From: Pseudomonas sp. P8_241
GTDB lineage: Bacteria; Pseudomonadota; Gammaproteobacteria; Pseudomonadales; Pseudomonadaceae
Direction: 5' to 3'
DNA length: 64,000 nt
Assembly (NCBI RefSeq): GCF_034008315.1
Contig: NZ_CP125377.1
Location: 3,422,001-3,486,000 of the forward strand
This document shows, one piece after another, positions 36,890 to 45,458 of this stretch. The number at the start of each line of letters is the position of its first letter. Positions within the stretch are counted from its first letter, which is position 1. The position numbers were made by a program, and so were the translations under genes. Under the pieces are notes generated by a model. The model was not told the origin of the DNA and ran no database searches. It saw only the letters and a program-made list of their open reading frames with translations.

Positions 36890-37858
36890 TCAGCGCCTCA
36901 ATAGCAAAGTCGCTTGATCGCTGTGGCGCAATTTGACCGGCAGTATCTTCGGCAGCGCGCTAACCAGCTGGCCAAGTTCAGCGGTGTCATAGGTGCCACC
37001 GAAACGCAGGTCGCCCACCCCGCTGTCCGCCAGCTTCAACGGTACGTCAAGGTAGCGGTTGATCAGGGGCAGCGCTTCGCGCAGGCTGACATCATCAAGC
37101 ATCAGCTTGCCGTTGCGCCAGGCAGCAGCCCGGGAGGGATCGATGCGGGCCAATTGCACCATTCGATCAGGGCCGAATGCCGCTTGCATCCCCGCTGTGA
37201 GCACTGCGCCCTGATTGTTGTCATCGCTGCCGTCATTGCGCGAAGCCAGTACCGAACCCTGGGTGACGGTTACCGTGGTGATTTCCTGTCCGGTCCAGAC
37301 ATTGAAATGAGTACCGGTGACTCTGATATTGGCGTTGTCGGCACGTATCACGAATGGCTTTTCAAGGTCGTGCTGAACATCGAAAAAAGCTTCGCCATTA
37401 CGCAGCAGTACCTGGCGCTGATCGCGAAAACCGAGGTAGACAAGTCCAGTTCGCTGATTGAGTTGCACCTGACTGTGATCCGGCAGTAGCACCTGTCGAC
37501 GGACTTCCTGCGCCATGAAGTAGCGGACACTGCCAGGCAGCATGCCCACTGACCAACCTGTACCCCAGACGGCACCCACGGCGACCACGAACACCGCCGC
37601 GCGCGCCATCCAGGGTAAACGCTCGCTCCAGCGCGAGCGTCCTGAACGGTCGACATCCAGGCTGGCTGGCAACTGCTCGCTTACCTGCCAGATTCGACAA
37701 ATTTTGGTGTATTCCACCCCATGGGACGGATCCGCATCATGCCAGCGCCGGAACTGCGCGCGATCGGCATCCGTGCACTCGCCGAAGTGCAGTCGCACAC
37801 ACCAGTCGGCAGCAATTTCACCAGTAGATTTCTGCGGGCAGGAAGGATTGGTCATCAT
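36890..37858 (-). CDS. FecR-family anti-sigma / signal transducer
   Basis: About 322 residues from the ATG at 37858; a GTG at 37924 opens the frame and the true start is unclear because neither has a strong ribosome site. An N-terminal DUF4880 anti-sigma part contains the conserved tryptophan in AADWCVRLH. A single membrane span (about 88-110) is followed by a periplasmic FecR domain (VLLPDHSQVQLN ... VTGTHFNVW). It links the STN domain of the receptor to the ECF sigma factor, which here is encoded divergently. Confidence 0.88.
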   Translation of the reverse strand: MMTNPSCPQKSTGEIAADWCVRLHFGECTDADRAQFRRWHDADPSHGVEYTKICRIWQVSEQLPASLDVDRSGRSRWSERLPWMARAAVFVVAVGAVWGTGWSVGMLPGSVRYFMAQEVRRQVLLPDHSQVQLNQRTGLVYLGFRDQRQVLLRNGEAFFDVQHDLEKPFVIRADNANIRVTGTHFNVWTGQEITTVTVTQGSVLASRNDGSDDNNQGAVLTAGMQAAFGPDRMVQLARIDPSRAAAWRNGKLMLDDVSLREALPLINRYLDVPLKLADSGVGDLRFGGTYDTAELGQLVSALPKILPVKLRHSDQATLLLRR

Positions 37859-37995
37859 GGCTGGTAGAAGGAAAATTTCCGCAAGCTTACTCCATGTCCG
37901 GCGGTTTTGGTTCAGTTCCAGCACACCGTTGAAATCGCCTTCGGCATGGTTGATGGCACTTTGGGTGAAATGCGACAGAGGATTTATTGCAAATA

Positions 37996-38010
37996 ATTCT
38001 TAATAAGAAT
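37996..38010. promoter_or_regulatory. candidate Fur box between fecR and fecI genes
   Basis: ATTCTTAATAAGAAT is a perfect 15-bp palindrome inside an A/T stretch (AAATAATTCTTAATAAG), 50 bases before the sigma-factor start. The shape and place suit a Fur site controlling the divergent iron unit; the match to the classical 19-bp consensus is only partial. Confidence 0.5.
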
Positions 38011-38059
38011 AAATTCACGACCCTCGCTGGCAGATTCATAAAAACAATTCAGGTGCATC

Positions 38060-38578
38060 ATGCAAAAGCCTAATACGGCGGGGAGCGGCTCCCAATTGCT
38101 TGAAGTGTTCTTTGAGCGGCGTCAGCGCTTGATTGGGCTCGCGGCGCGAATCACCGGATGCCGCAGCCATGCCGAGGACATTGTCCATGAAGCCTTCCTG
38201 AAAATGGGCGAGGCTGACGCGAGTGGGCCGATCCGGTCTCAAGCCTCGTACCTCACGCGTATAGTGCGCAATCTGTCGATCGACCATTACCGTCGCCGCC
38301 AGTTTGAAGAACGCTTGATCGTCCAGGAAGATGACAGCAGCGAGGTGTCCGGCCCACAGGCGGAAACGCCGGAAGCACTGGTGTCGGATCAACAGGTGCT
38401 GGAAAGGGTTTGCGGAGCATTGTCCGATTTGCCCGAACGCACGCGCTATGCGTTCGAAATGTGCCGAATTCACGGCATGAAACAGAACGAAATCGCGAAA
38501 AAACTTGGTGTTTCTCCATCACTGGTCCACGCCATGATCAGTGAGGCCCTGCTCCACTGCCGGCAAAAAGCGCTTTAG
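38060..38578 (+). CDS. FecI-type ECF sigma factor
   Basis: 172 residues with region 2 (RRQRLIGLAARITGCRSHAE and the RIVRNLSIDHYRR phrase) and region 4 (LSDLPERTRYAFEMCRIHGM and the EIAKKLGVSPSLVHAMI helix-turn-helix). FecI-like factors direct transcription of their siderophore receptor. The gene is alone on the plus strand while its FecR and receptor lie on the minus strand. The more common arrangement has fecI and fecR in tandem. Confidence 0.92.
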   Translation: MQKPNTAGSGSQLLEVFFERRQRLIGLAARITGCRSHAEDIVHEAFLKMGEADASGPIRSQASYLTRIVRNLSIDHYRRRQFEERLIVQEDDSSEVSGPQAETPEALVSDQQVLERVCGALSDLPERTRYAFEMCRIHGMKQNEIAKKLGVSPSLVHAMISEALLHCRQKAL

Positions 38579-38587
38579 GGCACCCTG

Positions 38588-39667
38588 TCAATTCTCCACC
38601 GACACCGGCTTGTTCAACTCCCCGATCTTTTCCAATCGCGCCCGAACGATGTTGCGGCTGATATTCAGTAATCGTCCGGTCTGCAATTGGTTGCCATGGC
38701 AAAACCGGTAAGCGGCGCGAAAAATGGTTTCTTCAATGTGCTCATAAAGATCGGGAATGTTCTGTTCGAACAGTGCGTTAAGTGCCGCTTCCAGATCCAC
38801 CGGTCCGGCGATCCCCAGACTTGCATGAACCGCTTGTTCCTGCTCGTGACGGATGCCTGAGGAGCGCATGTCCACCAAATGCAGATCCGCGGGTGCGACC
38901 CGCTGATTGCGGCACACCAGCAAGGCATGGTGAATGGAGTTTTCCAGTTCGCGGATGTTGCCCGGCCAGCTGTGCTCCAACAGTTTTCGTTCGGCTTCGA
39001 CACTCAGTGACGCACGGTTGTAACCCAGGCGCTGGCAGTGCTCTTCGAGGAAAAACTCAGCCAGCGGCAGGATGTCTCCCGGTCGTTCCCGCAGGGGTGG
39101 CAGGCGAATCGTCGCGACGTGCAAGCGGTAGAAAAGATCCTCGCGAAAATGCCCGGCGACGACCGCATCCGCCAGATTGACGTTGGTCGCGGCCACCAGG
39201 CGCACATTGATCGGAATCGGCGTGCGCGACCCCAGACGCACGACTTCGCGCTCCTGCAAGACCCGCAGCAATTTGACCTGCATGTTCAGCGGAAGATCAC
39301 CGATCTCATCCAGAAACAACGTGCCGCCGTTGGCCGCTTCGAACCAGCCGGCCTTGCTGGAAGTGGCGCCGGTGAACGCGCCTTTTTCGTGGCCGAACAA
39401 CTCACTTTCCACCAGGGTTTCGGCAAACGCACCGCAGTTCACTGCGACGAAAGGTTCGCGCCCCCTGCGACTCAAGTGGTGGATGTGACGGGCAACCAGC
39501 TCCTTGCCGGTTCCGGTTTCGCCGATGATCAGGGTATTGGCTTCACTGGGCGCCAGGCGCTCTATTCGGCTGAGCAACTCCTGGGAGCGCGGGTCCTTGA
39601 AAACCAGAACGGTGGCCCTTACCGATTTGGTCAATTCGCGGGCGTTTGGATGAGTGATCAGCGACAT
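38588..39667 (-). CDS. sfnR: SfnR-like sigma-54 activator
   Basis: 359 residues from the ATG at 39667, which follows AGGAA by six bases. There is no receiver or PAS sensor domain; the protein begins almost directly with the AAA+ domain. Motifs: Walker A GETGTGKE, the sigma-54 contact loop GAFTGA, Walker [13 protein letters not shown], and a C-terminal Fis-type helix-turn-helix ([20 protein letters not shown]). This sensor-less build is that of SfnR, which activates sulfone and sulfonate use during sulfate limitation. Two sigma-54 promoter-like sites at 58.7-58.9 kb are likely targets. Confidence 0.88.
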   Translation of the reverse strand: MSLITHPNARELTKSVRATVLVFKDPRSQELLSRIERLAPSEANTLIIGETGTGKELVARHIHHLSRRGREPFVAVNCGAFAETLVESELFGHEKGAFTGATSSKAGWFEAANGGTLFLDEIGDLPLNMQVKLLRVLQEREVVRLGSRTPIPINVRLVAATNVNLADAVVAGHFREDLFYRLHVATIRLPPLRERPGDILPLAEFFLEEHCQRLGYNRASLSVEAERKLLEHSWPGNIRELENSIHHALLVCRNQRVAPADLHLVDMRSSGIRHEQEQAVHASLGIAGPVDLEAALNALFEQNIPDLYEHIEETIFRAAYRFCHGNQLQTGRLLNISRNIVRARLEKIGELNKPVSVEN

Positions 39668-40141
39668 GGTGCATTCCTGGCAGTAAAAGCGCGTGATCAA
39701 TATTGCACGAAGTTGTTTAGACTAAAAAATTATTAATTAGTATTTGCATATACCCAGTTCGAATATATCGATCAATTGCTCGTGCCTTGTTGCTGGAGCA
39801 GCAACTGCCAAGCATTCCCCTGTTTGCAGATCAGCACCCTACCCTCGACATCACACTCGCTACCCAACCCTGAAGTCCCGCCGCGCAAGGCCTGCAGGCG
39901 GATTTTCGCGCTGTGGCATGCAATCTGCTCTCTCCCTCCCGACAGCGTAACACCTGTAGGCACTGGCTTGCCGTCGATGGCGCCCGCAACGGCGCCGCAA
40001 GGCTCAAGGGCCTATCGCCAGCGAGCCGGCTCCTACAGGAGATGGGTGCACCACGTGAATTGTGTAGGAGCTGGCTTGCCAGCGATGGCGTCCGCAAGGA
40101 CGACGCAAGGTTTTCGCCAATTGCCATTTAGGGAGATTTCA
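39668..40141. other. divergent intergenic region with REP elements
   Basis: 474 bases between sfnR and the binding-protein gene. The left 280 bases hold the AT-rich sfnR leader and otherwise nothing I can assign; the right part is a REP cluster (39955-40090). One weak GG-N10-GC spacing occurs at 39795-39808 but matches the sigma-54 consensus poorly. Confidence 0.5.
39955..40090. repeat. REP cluster 1 (three copies)
   Basis: TGTAGGCACTGGCTTGCCG at 39955 (diverged), an inverted copy TCGCCAGCGAGCCGGCTCC at 40015-40037, and TGTAGGAGCTGGCTTGCCAG at 40063-40090. Each has the imperfect stem of Pseudomonas REP sequences. Two copies face each other, as in a BIME. Confidence 0.85.
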
Positions 40142-41215
40142 ATGAAACGTTTCTGGCGCAACAGCCTGGTCGCATTGACCGGTTTTCTGCTCAGTGCCAC
40201 CGCACTGGCCGAACAGGTACCGACGTCGGTGAAGATCGCCATCGTCGCCTACACCCAGGGCGGAAAACCGGTGTTCGGTGGCATCGCCGGGCGGGTTATC
40301 GAAGACGGTTGGCTAGAACAGCAACTGAGCCAGCGCGGCGTGAAACTTGAGTGGATTGCCCTGCCCCACGCTGGCGCCGGTCCGCAGATCAACGAAGGCT
40401 TCAGCAACAACAGCATCGACTTCGCCGTGCGCGGCGATCTGCCCTCGGTGATCGCTGGCGCCGGTGGCGTGCCGGGTAAATTGATCGTACCCGGAGGCAG
40501 CGGCAACAACATTTATCTGGTGGTACCGGCAGGTTCCGAGGCCAAGAGCATCGAAGATTTGAAAGGCAAACGCCTGGCCCTGCACCGAGGTCGTCCCTGG
40601 GAGTTCGCATTCAGCAACTTTCTCGCCAGCAAAGGCCTGAAGCTCGACGACTTCAAGATCGCCAACCTCAACCCGCAAGTCGGTGCCGCAGCCGTGTCCG
40701 CCGGCAAAGTCGATGCGGCGGTACTGCTCAGCGAGGCCTACGCACTGGAGGACAAAGGCGTGGGCAAGATTCTCTGGTCGACCAAGGAAGGCGCCAACGA
40801 CTGGCGCCTGATCTCCGACCTCTGGGGCACCGATAACTTCGTCACCCAGCACCCCGACATCACGCAGTTGCTGGCGACGGCCTGGGTCAAGGCCGCCTGG
40901 TGGATTTCCCAGGAGCAGAACCAGGATGCCTACTACCAACTCTCCTCCCGCGCCGGCACAGCGGAAAGCGTGCTGCGTCGCGACGATCAGAACGACCCGG
41001 TGGCCTGGAAGGAGCGCTGGGCGCCGAAGAGCGACCAACAACTCAAAGCACATTACCAGGCCCTGACAGCTTACGCCCTGGCCAATCACCTGATTCGCGA
41101 CAACTACGACATCACCCCTTCGCTGGCCACCGGTTTCACCAACCAGGCGCTGATCGATCTGCAACTCACCGACTATTGGCCGGCCCTGCGTGGCCAGGTC
41201 AGCAACAATCCATGA
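40142..41215 (+). CDS. periplasmic sulfonate/nitrate-type binding protein
   Basis: 357 residues from the ATG after AGGGAGATTTCA; a longer frame upstream runs through REP DNA and is not the gene. A signal peptide ends at ALA (about 23). The SsuA/TauA-like fold shows GSGNNIYLVVPAGSEAKSIE and DLKGKRLALHRGRPWEF. It presumably delivers an organosulfur ligand to an ABC importer; no SsuB/SsuC-type partner is adjacent. First gene of a rightward unit with a lipase-like protein, a monooxygenase and a lipoprotein. Confidence 0.88.
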   Translation: MKRFWRNSLVALTGFLLSATALAEQVPTSVKIAIVAYTQGGKPVFGGIAGRVIEDGWLEQQLSQRGVKLEWIALPHAGAGPQINEGFSNNSIDFAVRGDLPSVIAGAGGVPGKLIVPGGSGNNIYLVVPAGSEAKSIEDLKGKRLALHRGRPWEFAFSNFLASKGLKLDDFKIANLNPQVGAAAVSAGKVDAAVLLSEAYALEDKGVGKILWSTKEGANDWRLISDLWGTDNFVTQHPDITQLLATAWVKAAWWISQEQNQDAYYQLSSRAGTAESVLRRDDQNDPVAWKERWAPKSDQQLKAHYQALTAYALANHLIRDNYDITPSLATGFTNQALIDLQLTDYWPALRGQVSNNP

Positions 41216-41229
41216 ATAGGGAAATCACC

Positions 41230-42453
41230 ATGAAACTGCCGCAAAAATTCGTCTTCGGTTTGAGTGTCCTGACGCTGTCCATCACTGCCATGGCTGCCGG
41301 TACACACGCACCAAAACCCGATCCGCAGCAAGGCGACGGCCGTGTCTCGGCGTTTTACACCTGGCAAGAAGTCATTCCGTCCACGCCGGGCAAGCTGCTG
41401 CGCAGCGAGCCATTGGAAAAGACCTTGAGCCTGCCCAACGCCGCCAGCGCGCAACGGATTCTCTACACCTCCACCGACGGCATCGACAACAAGACCCCGA
41501 TCGTGGTCTCGGGCACGCTGTTCCTGCCCAAGGGCAAGGCGCCAGCCGGTGGCTGGCCGGTTGCCAGTTGGGGCCATGGCACGGTCGGTATAGCGGATGT
41601 TTGCGCGCCGTCCTGGCAAGGCCGCTCCTACCGCGACGTGCAGTACCTCAGCCGCTGGCTGGACGAAGGGTATGCGATTGTCGCTACCGATTATCAGGGC
41701 CTTGGCGTACCCGGCGGCCACCCGTTGCTGAACAATCGCATGGCGGCCTACGGCATTCTCGATGCGGCCAAAGCCGTGGTCGCCGGGGTTCCGGGGCTGG
41801 CCAACAAAGTGCTGATCGTCGGTCAGTCCCAAGGGGGCGCAGGCGCCTTTGCCTCCGCCGCCTACGCACCGACTTATGCGCCGGACCTGGGGGTAAAAGG
41901 CAGCATCGGCACCGGCGTGATTTACACCGCGGGTGCGAAAAACGTCGGTGAACAGGACGTCAACAAGGTCGACGCGTCCCTCGCCTACGGCTTCTATACC
42001 TTGCTCGCGGCTCAGCAGTACGACTCGAGCATCAACCCCAAGGATTTCTACACCGACAAGGCGCTGCCACTGTTCGAGCAAGCCCGCACCAGCTGCCTGG
42101 CGGCCCTGGTCAGCGATGTGGTCGGCGTCGGCCTGACGCCGGCCAATGCCAAAAAAGACTACCAGGGTGACCAGCTCGCGGCGTGGCAGAAACAAGTGTC
42201 CTACCCGACGCTGAAACTGGCCCAACCGATTTTCATCGGCACCGGCGCCGAAGACAAAACCCCGGCGGCCTCGACCCAGGTCGCGCTGATGCAAGACGCC
42301 TGCAAAACCGGCTCCGTGGTTGAGGGCCATCTCTACAAAGGACTGGGCCATAGCGAAACGGTCAACGCGTCCCTCAAGGACTCGGTGCCTTTCGCCCACA
42401 AGGTCATCAACGACCAGCCCATCACCCCGATTTGCAGCCCCAACGTGCAGTGA
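41230..42453 (+). CDS. secreted lipase-like alpha/beta hydrolase
   Basis: 407 residues from the ATG behind AGGGAAATCACC. A signal peptide ends near AMAA (about 22). The nucleophile elbow is GQSQGG (Ser near 200), the oxyanion strand is ASWGHGT, and LGHSETV near the end holds the likely catalytic His. It matches the secretory lipase/esterase (LIP) type. Placed within a sulfur-uptake operon, it may free a sulfur-containing acid or alcohol from an ester in the periplasm or outside; that is inference. Confidence 0.8.
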   Translation: MKLPQKFVFGLSVLTLSITAMAAGTHAPKPDPQQGDGRVSAFYTWQEVIPSTPGKLLRSEPLEKTLSLPNAASAQRILYTSTDGIDNKTPIVVSGTLFLPKGKAPAGGWPVASWGHGTVGIADVCAPSWQGRSYRDVQYLSRWLDEGYAIVATDYQGLGVPGGHPLLNNRMAAYGILDAAKAVVAGVPGLANKVLIVGQSQGGAGAFASAAYAPTYAPDLGVKGSIGTGVIYTAGAKNVGEQDVNKVDASLAYGFYTLLAAQQYDSSINPKDFYTDKALPLFEQARTSCLAALVSDVVGVGLTPANAKKDYQGDQLAAWQKQVSYPTLKLAQPIFIGTGAEDKTPAASTQVALMQDACKTGSVVEGHLYKGLGHSETVNASLKDSVPFAHKVINDQPITPICSPNVQ

Positions 42454-42468
42454 GACGGAGCCTTCGAC

Positions 42469-43677
42469 ATGAGCATTGAATTCTTTACCCGCCTGCCCCT
42501 CCATGGCGAAACCCAATTCCTCCCTGGCGACCCGCGCAACCGTGGTGACTGGCATCGCGGTGGCCCGAGCACTGGCGCCGTCTCGGCGTTCAGCGTGGGC
42601 GACCACTTCACCTACATCGACTACCTGGGGCAGATCGCCAAGGCCGCAGAAATCAACGGTTTCGGCGGTGCGCTGATGGTCAACGCCCCCTCAGGCGAAG
42701 AGCCCTGGACCGTCTGCTCACTGCTGGCCCGGGAAACCCGCACGCTGAAATTCGTCACGGCGTTCCAGCCCTATCACTACACGCCGTGGGTAGCGGTGCA
42801 ACAAGCCGCCACCTATCAGCGCGCCACGGGCAACCGGTTGGTGTGGAACATCATCAATGGCGGCTCGGATGCGATTCAGCGTCAGGTCGGCGATTTCAGC
42901 GATCACGACGAGCGCTATGAACGGGCCATCGAGTTCATGGACGTGGTCAAGGGCTATTGGCACAGCGAGAACTTCCACTACGAGGGCAAATTCTACAAAG
43001 CCGAAGGCGGAGGTTTGCGCGGACCTTTGAAGAAAGCCGAACTGCCACTGATCTGCACCGCCGGTTCGTCAATCCCGGCTCGCGAGTTCGCGGCCAAACA
43101 CGCCGACTTCTACCTGATGCGTGCCGAGCATCCGGAGGAAATTGCCGCGCTGATTGCCGATATACGCGAGCGTGCATTGAAGTACGGACGCAGCGACATT
43201 CGTTTCGGTTTGTCGATCGATGTCATTACCCGGGAAACCGAGGAACTGGCCCGCACCGAAGCCAAGCGTTTCTTCGACGAAGGCATTGCCAAAGGCGCAG
43301 TCAAGGCCGTGGCGGCCCATGCCGGGCTGCGCACCGCACGCAAGCTCAGCTACGAGAGCGGGTTCGCGCAAAAGACCGAAACCCAAAGCTTCGACGACTT
43401 TTTCATTCACCCCAACGTCTGGACCGGTTTCGGTTATATCGGCATTCCGCCAGGTTGCGCGCTGGTGGGCAGCTATGAAAATGTCGTGGCGCGGATTCGC
43501 GAGTACAACGACATCGGCATCGACCTGTTCTTCCTCGCCGGCTACCCGCACCTGGAAGAAGCCTACCGCCTGGGTGAGCACATCCTGCCGCACTTTCGCA
43601 GTGAGCGCGTCGAACTGAGTCGCCCGTCAGAAGCGCCGTTGGAGCTGCGCTCCGCCAACGGCCCGGCCGGAGCCTGA
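42469..43677 (+). CDS. SsuD/DszA-type flavin monooxygenase 1
   Basis: 402 residues of the luciferase-like (LLM) class: MSIEFFTRLPLHGETQFL at the start; FNIING-type RLVWNIINGGSDAIQRQ; and HDERYERAIEFMDVVKGYW, the SsuD-like phrase. It would use reduced FMN and oxygen to cleave a C-S bond and give sulfite plus an aldehyde, or act on a sulfone. No dedicated FMN reductase of SsuE type is in the island. It follows the lipase-like gene by 15 bases. Confidence 0.9.
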   Translation: MSIEFFTRLPLHGETQFLPGDPRNRGDWHRGGPSTGAVSAFSVGDHFTYIDYLGQIAKAAEINGFGGALMVNAPSGEEPWTVCSLLARETRTLKFVTAFQPYHYTPWVAVQQAATYQRATGNRLVWNIINGGSDAIQRQVGDFSDHDERYERAIEFMDVVKGYWHSENFHYEGKFYKAEGGGLRGPLKKAELPLICTAGSSIPAREFAAKHADFYLMRAEHPEEIAALIADIRERALKYGRSDIRFGLSIDVITRETEELARTEAKRFFDEGIAKGAVKAVAAHAGLRTARKLSYESGFAQKTETQSFDDFFIHPNVWTGFGYIGIPPGCALVGSYENVVARIREYNDIGIDLFFLAGYPHLEEAYRLGEHILPHFRSERVELSRPSEAPLELRSANGPAGA

Positions 43678-43681
43678 TGCC

Positions 43682-45268
43682 ATGAGCGACGATCACTCAT
43701 TATTCAGCCGCCGGGACTTTCTCGGCCACAGTGCGCTGCTTGGCGGTGGCTTGCTGCTCGGTGGCGGCCTGCTCGCCGGCTGCGGCCCGAGCAGCGAAAA
43801 ATCATCCGCCAGCGCCATGGCCGACCATCAGCCGCGCTATGGCGGACGCCTGCGCCTGGGCATTCTCGACGGCAACCAGAGCGGCAACCTCGATGCGCAC
43901 AAACCCATCGGCAGCGGCATTGTTCGCGGCTTCGCGCTATACAGCAAGCTGTGGGAATGGGACGAGCAAATGCAGCCGCGCCTGGCCCTGGCCGAATTCG
44001 CCGAGCCGAATGCCGATGCCAGCAGCTGGACGCTTCGCCTGCGCCCGGACCTGGAATTTCACCATGGCAAAACCATCGATGCCGATGACCTGATCTTCTC
44101 CATCCGCCGTCTCACCGACCCACAACTGGCCTCGCCCTACGCCGCGCTGCTGCACTGGGTAGACCGCGATAACCTGGTCAAACTCGACGCCCGCACCGTA
44201 CGCCTGAACTTTCGTGAAGGCCGCAGTTACATGCCGCTGGCGGAAACCTGGGTCAACTTTGGCGGGATCGTGCCCGTGGACTATCACCCGGTGACCAACC
44301 CGGTAGGCGCCGGCCCCTACAAACTGAAAAGCTTCACCCCCGGCCAGCGCTCGCTGTTCACGCGGTTCGAGAACTACTACAAGGACGGCAAACCTTACGC
44401 CGACGAATTGGAAATCATCGACTTCAAGGATCAGGTATCGCGCCTGGCGGCCCTGCGCTCCGGGCAAATCGACATGGCCAACGTGATGCCCACCGAACAG
44501 TTGCAAGTGCTGCAGCGCGATCCACGGCTTACGGTACTCAAATCGGTGAGCGGCAACTGGTTGTCGTTCGACATGAACCTCGACAAACCTCCGTTCAACG
44601 ACCCGCGGGTACGGGAGGCATTTCGCCTGCTGGCTGACCGGGAAGAACTGGTGCGCCGGGCGCTCAACGGTCAGGGCCGAGTGGCCAACGACCTCTATGC
44701 GCCGAGCGATCCAACCTTCAACCACACACTTGGGCCGCGCCCTCACGACCCACAACGTGCGGCGCAACTGCTCAAGGAAGCCGGGCATGAAAACCTTGAA
44801 CTGGAACTGGTGACGACACCTGGTCCGGGACTGACCTCAGCGCTGGTGCTGGCCGAACAGGCCAAACGCATCGGTGTCACGCTCAAGGTCAAGCAGGTCG
44901 ACCTGGCCACGTTCCAGGGGCCGCTGCGCAACGACTGGACACTGAGTACCGGCGGCAGCATCGGTGCGCCATTCCTGGCCAGCGCGATCCACACCGACGC
45001 GCCTTTTGCCGTGTCGAACAAAACCCATTTCAACGATCCGCAGTTCAGCGAGCTGTTTCTGGCGGCCATGGCCCAACCCGACCTTGCGAAACGCAAGGCG
45101 CTGGTGCACCAGGTCCAGCAGATCCAGTACGAACGCGGTGGCATGTTGATCTGGGGATACGCCGACTTGCTCGACAGCGTGGCCAACCGCGTGGGCGGGG
45201 CTGCGGCCGAGGAGTCGCTGTTCAGCACCTGGCGCTTTGAAAAACTCTGGTTGAAAGACACGGCATAA
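43682..45268 (+). CDS. peptide-family (SBP5) binding lipoprotein 1
   Basis: 528 residues. The N-terminus has a twin-arginine SRRDFLG followed by a glycine-rich hydrophobic stretch and lipobox LAGC, so it is probably a Tat-exported lipoprotein. The body is an extracellular solute-binding protein family 5 (oligopeptide/nickel type). It is clearly paralogous to the lipoprotein at 53684-55255 (shared SGNLDAHKP, LALAEFAEPNADAS and AGPYKLKSF). It has no permease beside it and may share the importer at 49975-53691. Confidence 0.9.
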   Translation: MSDDHSLFSRRDFLGHSALLGGGLLLGGGLLAGCGPSSEKSSASAMADHQPRYGGRLRLGILDGNQSGNLDAHKPIGSGIVRGFALYSKLWEWDEQMQPRLALAEFAEPNADASSWTLRLRPDLEFHHGKTIDADDLIFSIRRLTDPQLASPYAALLHWVDRDNLVKLDARTVRLNFREGRSYMPLAETWVNFGGIVPVDYHPVTNPVGAGPYKLKSFTPGQRSLFTRFENYYKDGKPYADELEIIDFKDQVSRLAALRSGQIDMANVMPTEQLQVLQRDPRLTVLKSVSGNWLSFDMNLDKPPFNDPRVREAFRLLADREELVRRALNGQGRVANDLYAPSDPTFNHTLGPRPHDPQRAAQLLKEAGHENLELELVTTPGPGLTSALVLAEQAKRIGVTLKVKQVDLATFQGPLRNDWTLSTGGSIGAPFLASAIHTDAPFAVSNKTHFNDPQFSELFLAAMAQPDLAKRKALVHQVQQIQYERGGMLIWGYADLLDSVANRVGGAAAEESLFSTWRFEKLWLKDTA

Positions 45269-45314
45269 CCCGCACGGGCGCTGACACCCCACGGTCGACC
45301 CTACACCACCGACC

Positions 45315-45394
45315 TGTAGGAGCCGGCTTGCCGGCAATGGCGCCATCACGGCCGCCATCGTCGGAACGCCGCCCGCAACAAGCCGGCTCCTACA
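45315..45394. repeat. REP cluster 2 (inverted pair)
   Basis: TGTAGGAGCCGGCTTGCCGG at 45315 and the inverted CAACAAGCCGGCTCCTACA ending at 45394. The pair lies in the 190-bp gap between the lipoprotein and TonB-receptor genes and can fold as one long hairpin, which would help to end or protect the upstream transcript. Confidence 0.85.
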
Positions 45395-45458
45395 GGGTGG
45401 TGGTGGCCGTTATGACGTTTGCGCCATTCAATGAATTTATCTATCGAGGCACATTTTC

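Noticed and set aside
39793..39810. Possible sigma-54 promoter upstream of the first binding-protein gene
   Set aside because: GG-N10-GC spacing is present, but the -24 box (CTGGAGCA) is poor and the site is far from the start; chance match likely.
41173..42606. A 477-codon minus-strand frame
   Set aside because: Antisense shadow of the lipase-like gene, which has signal peptide, catalytic motifs and a ribosome site.
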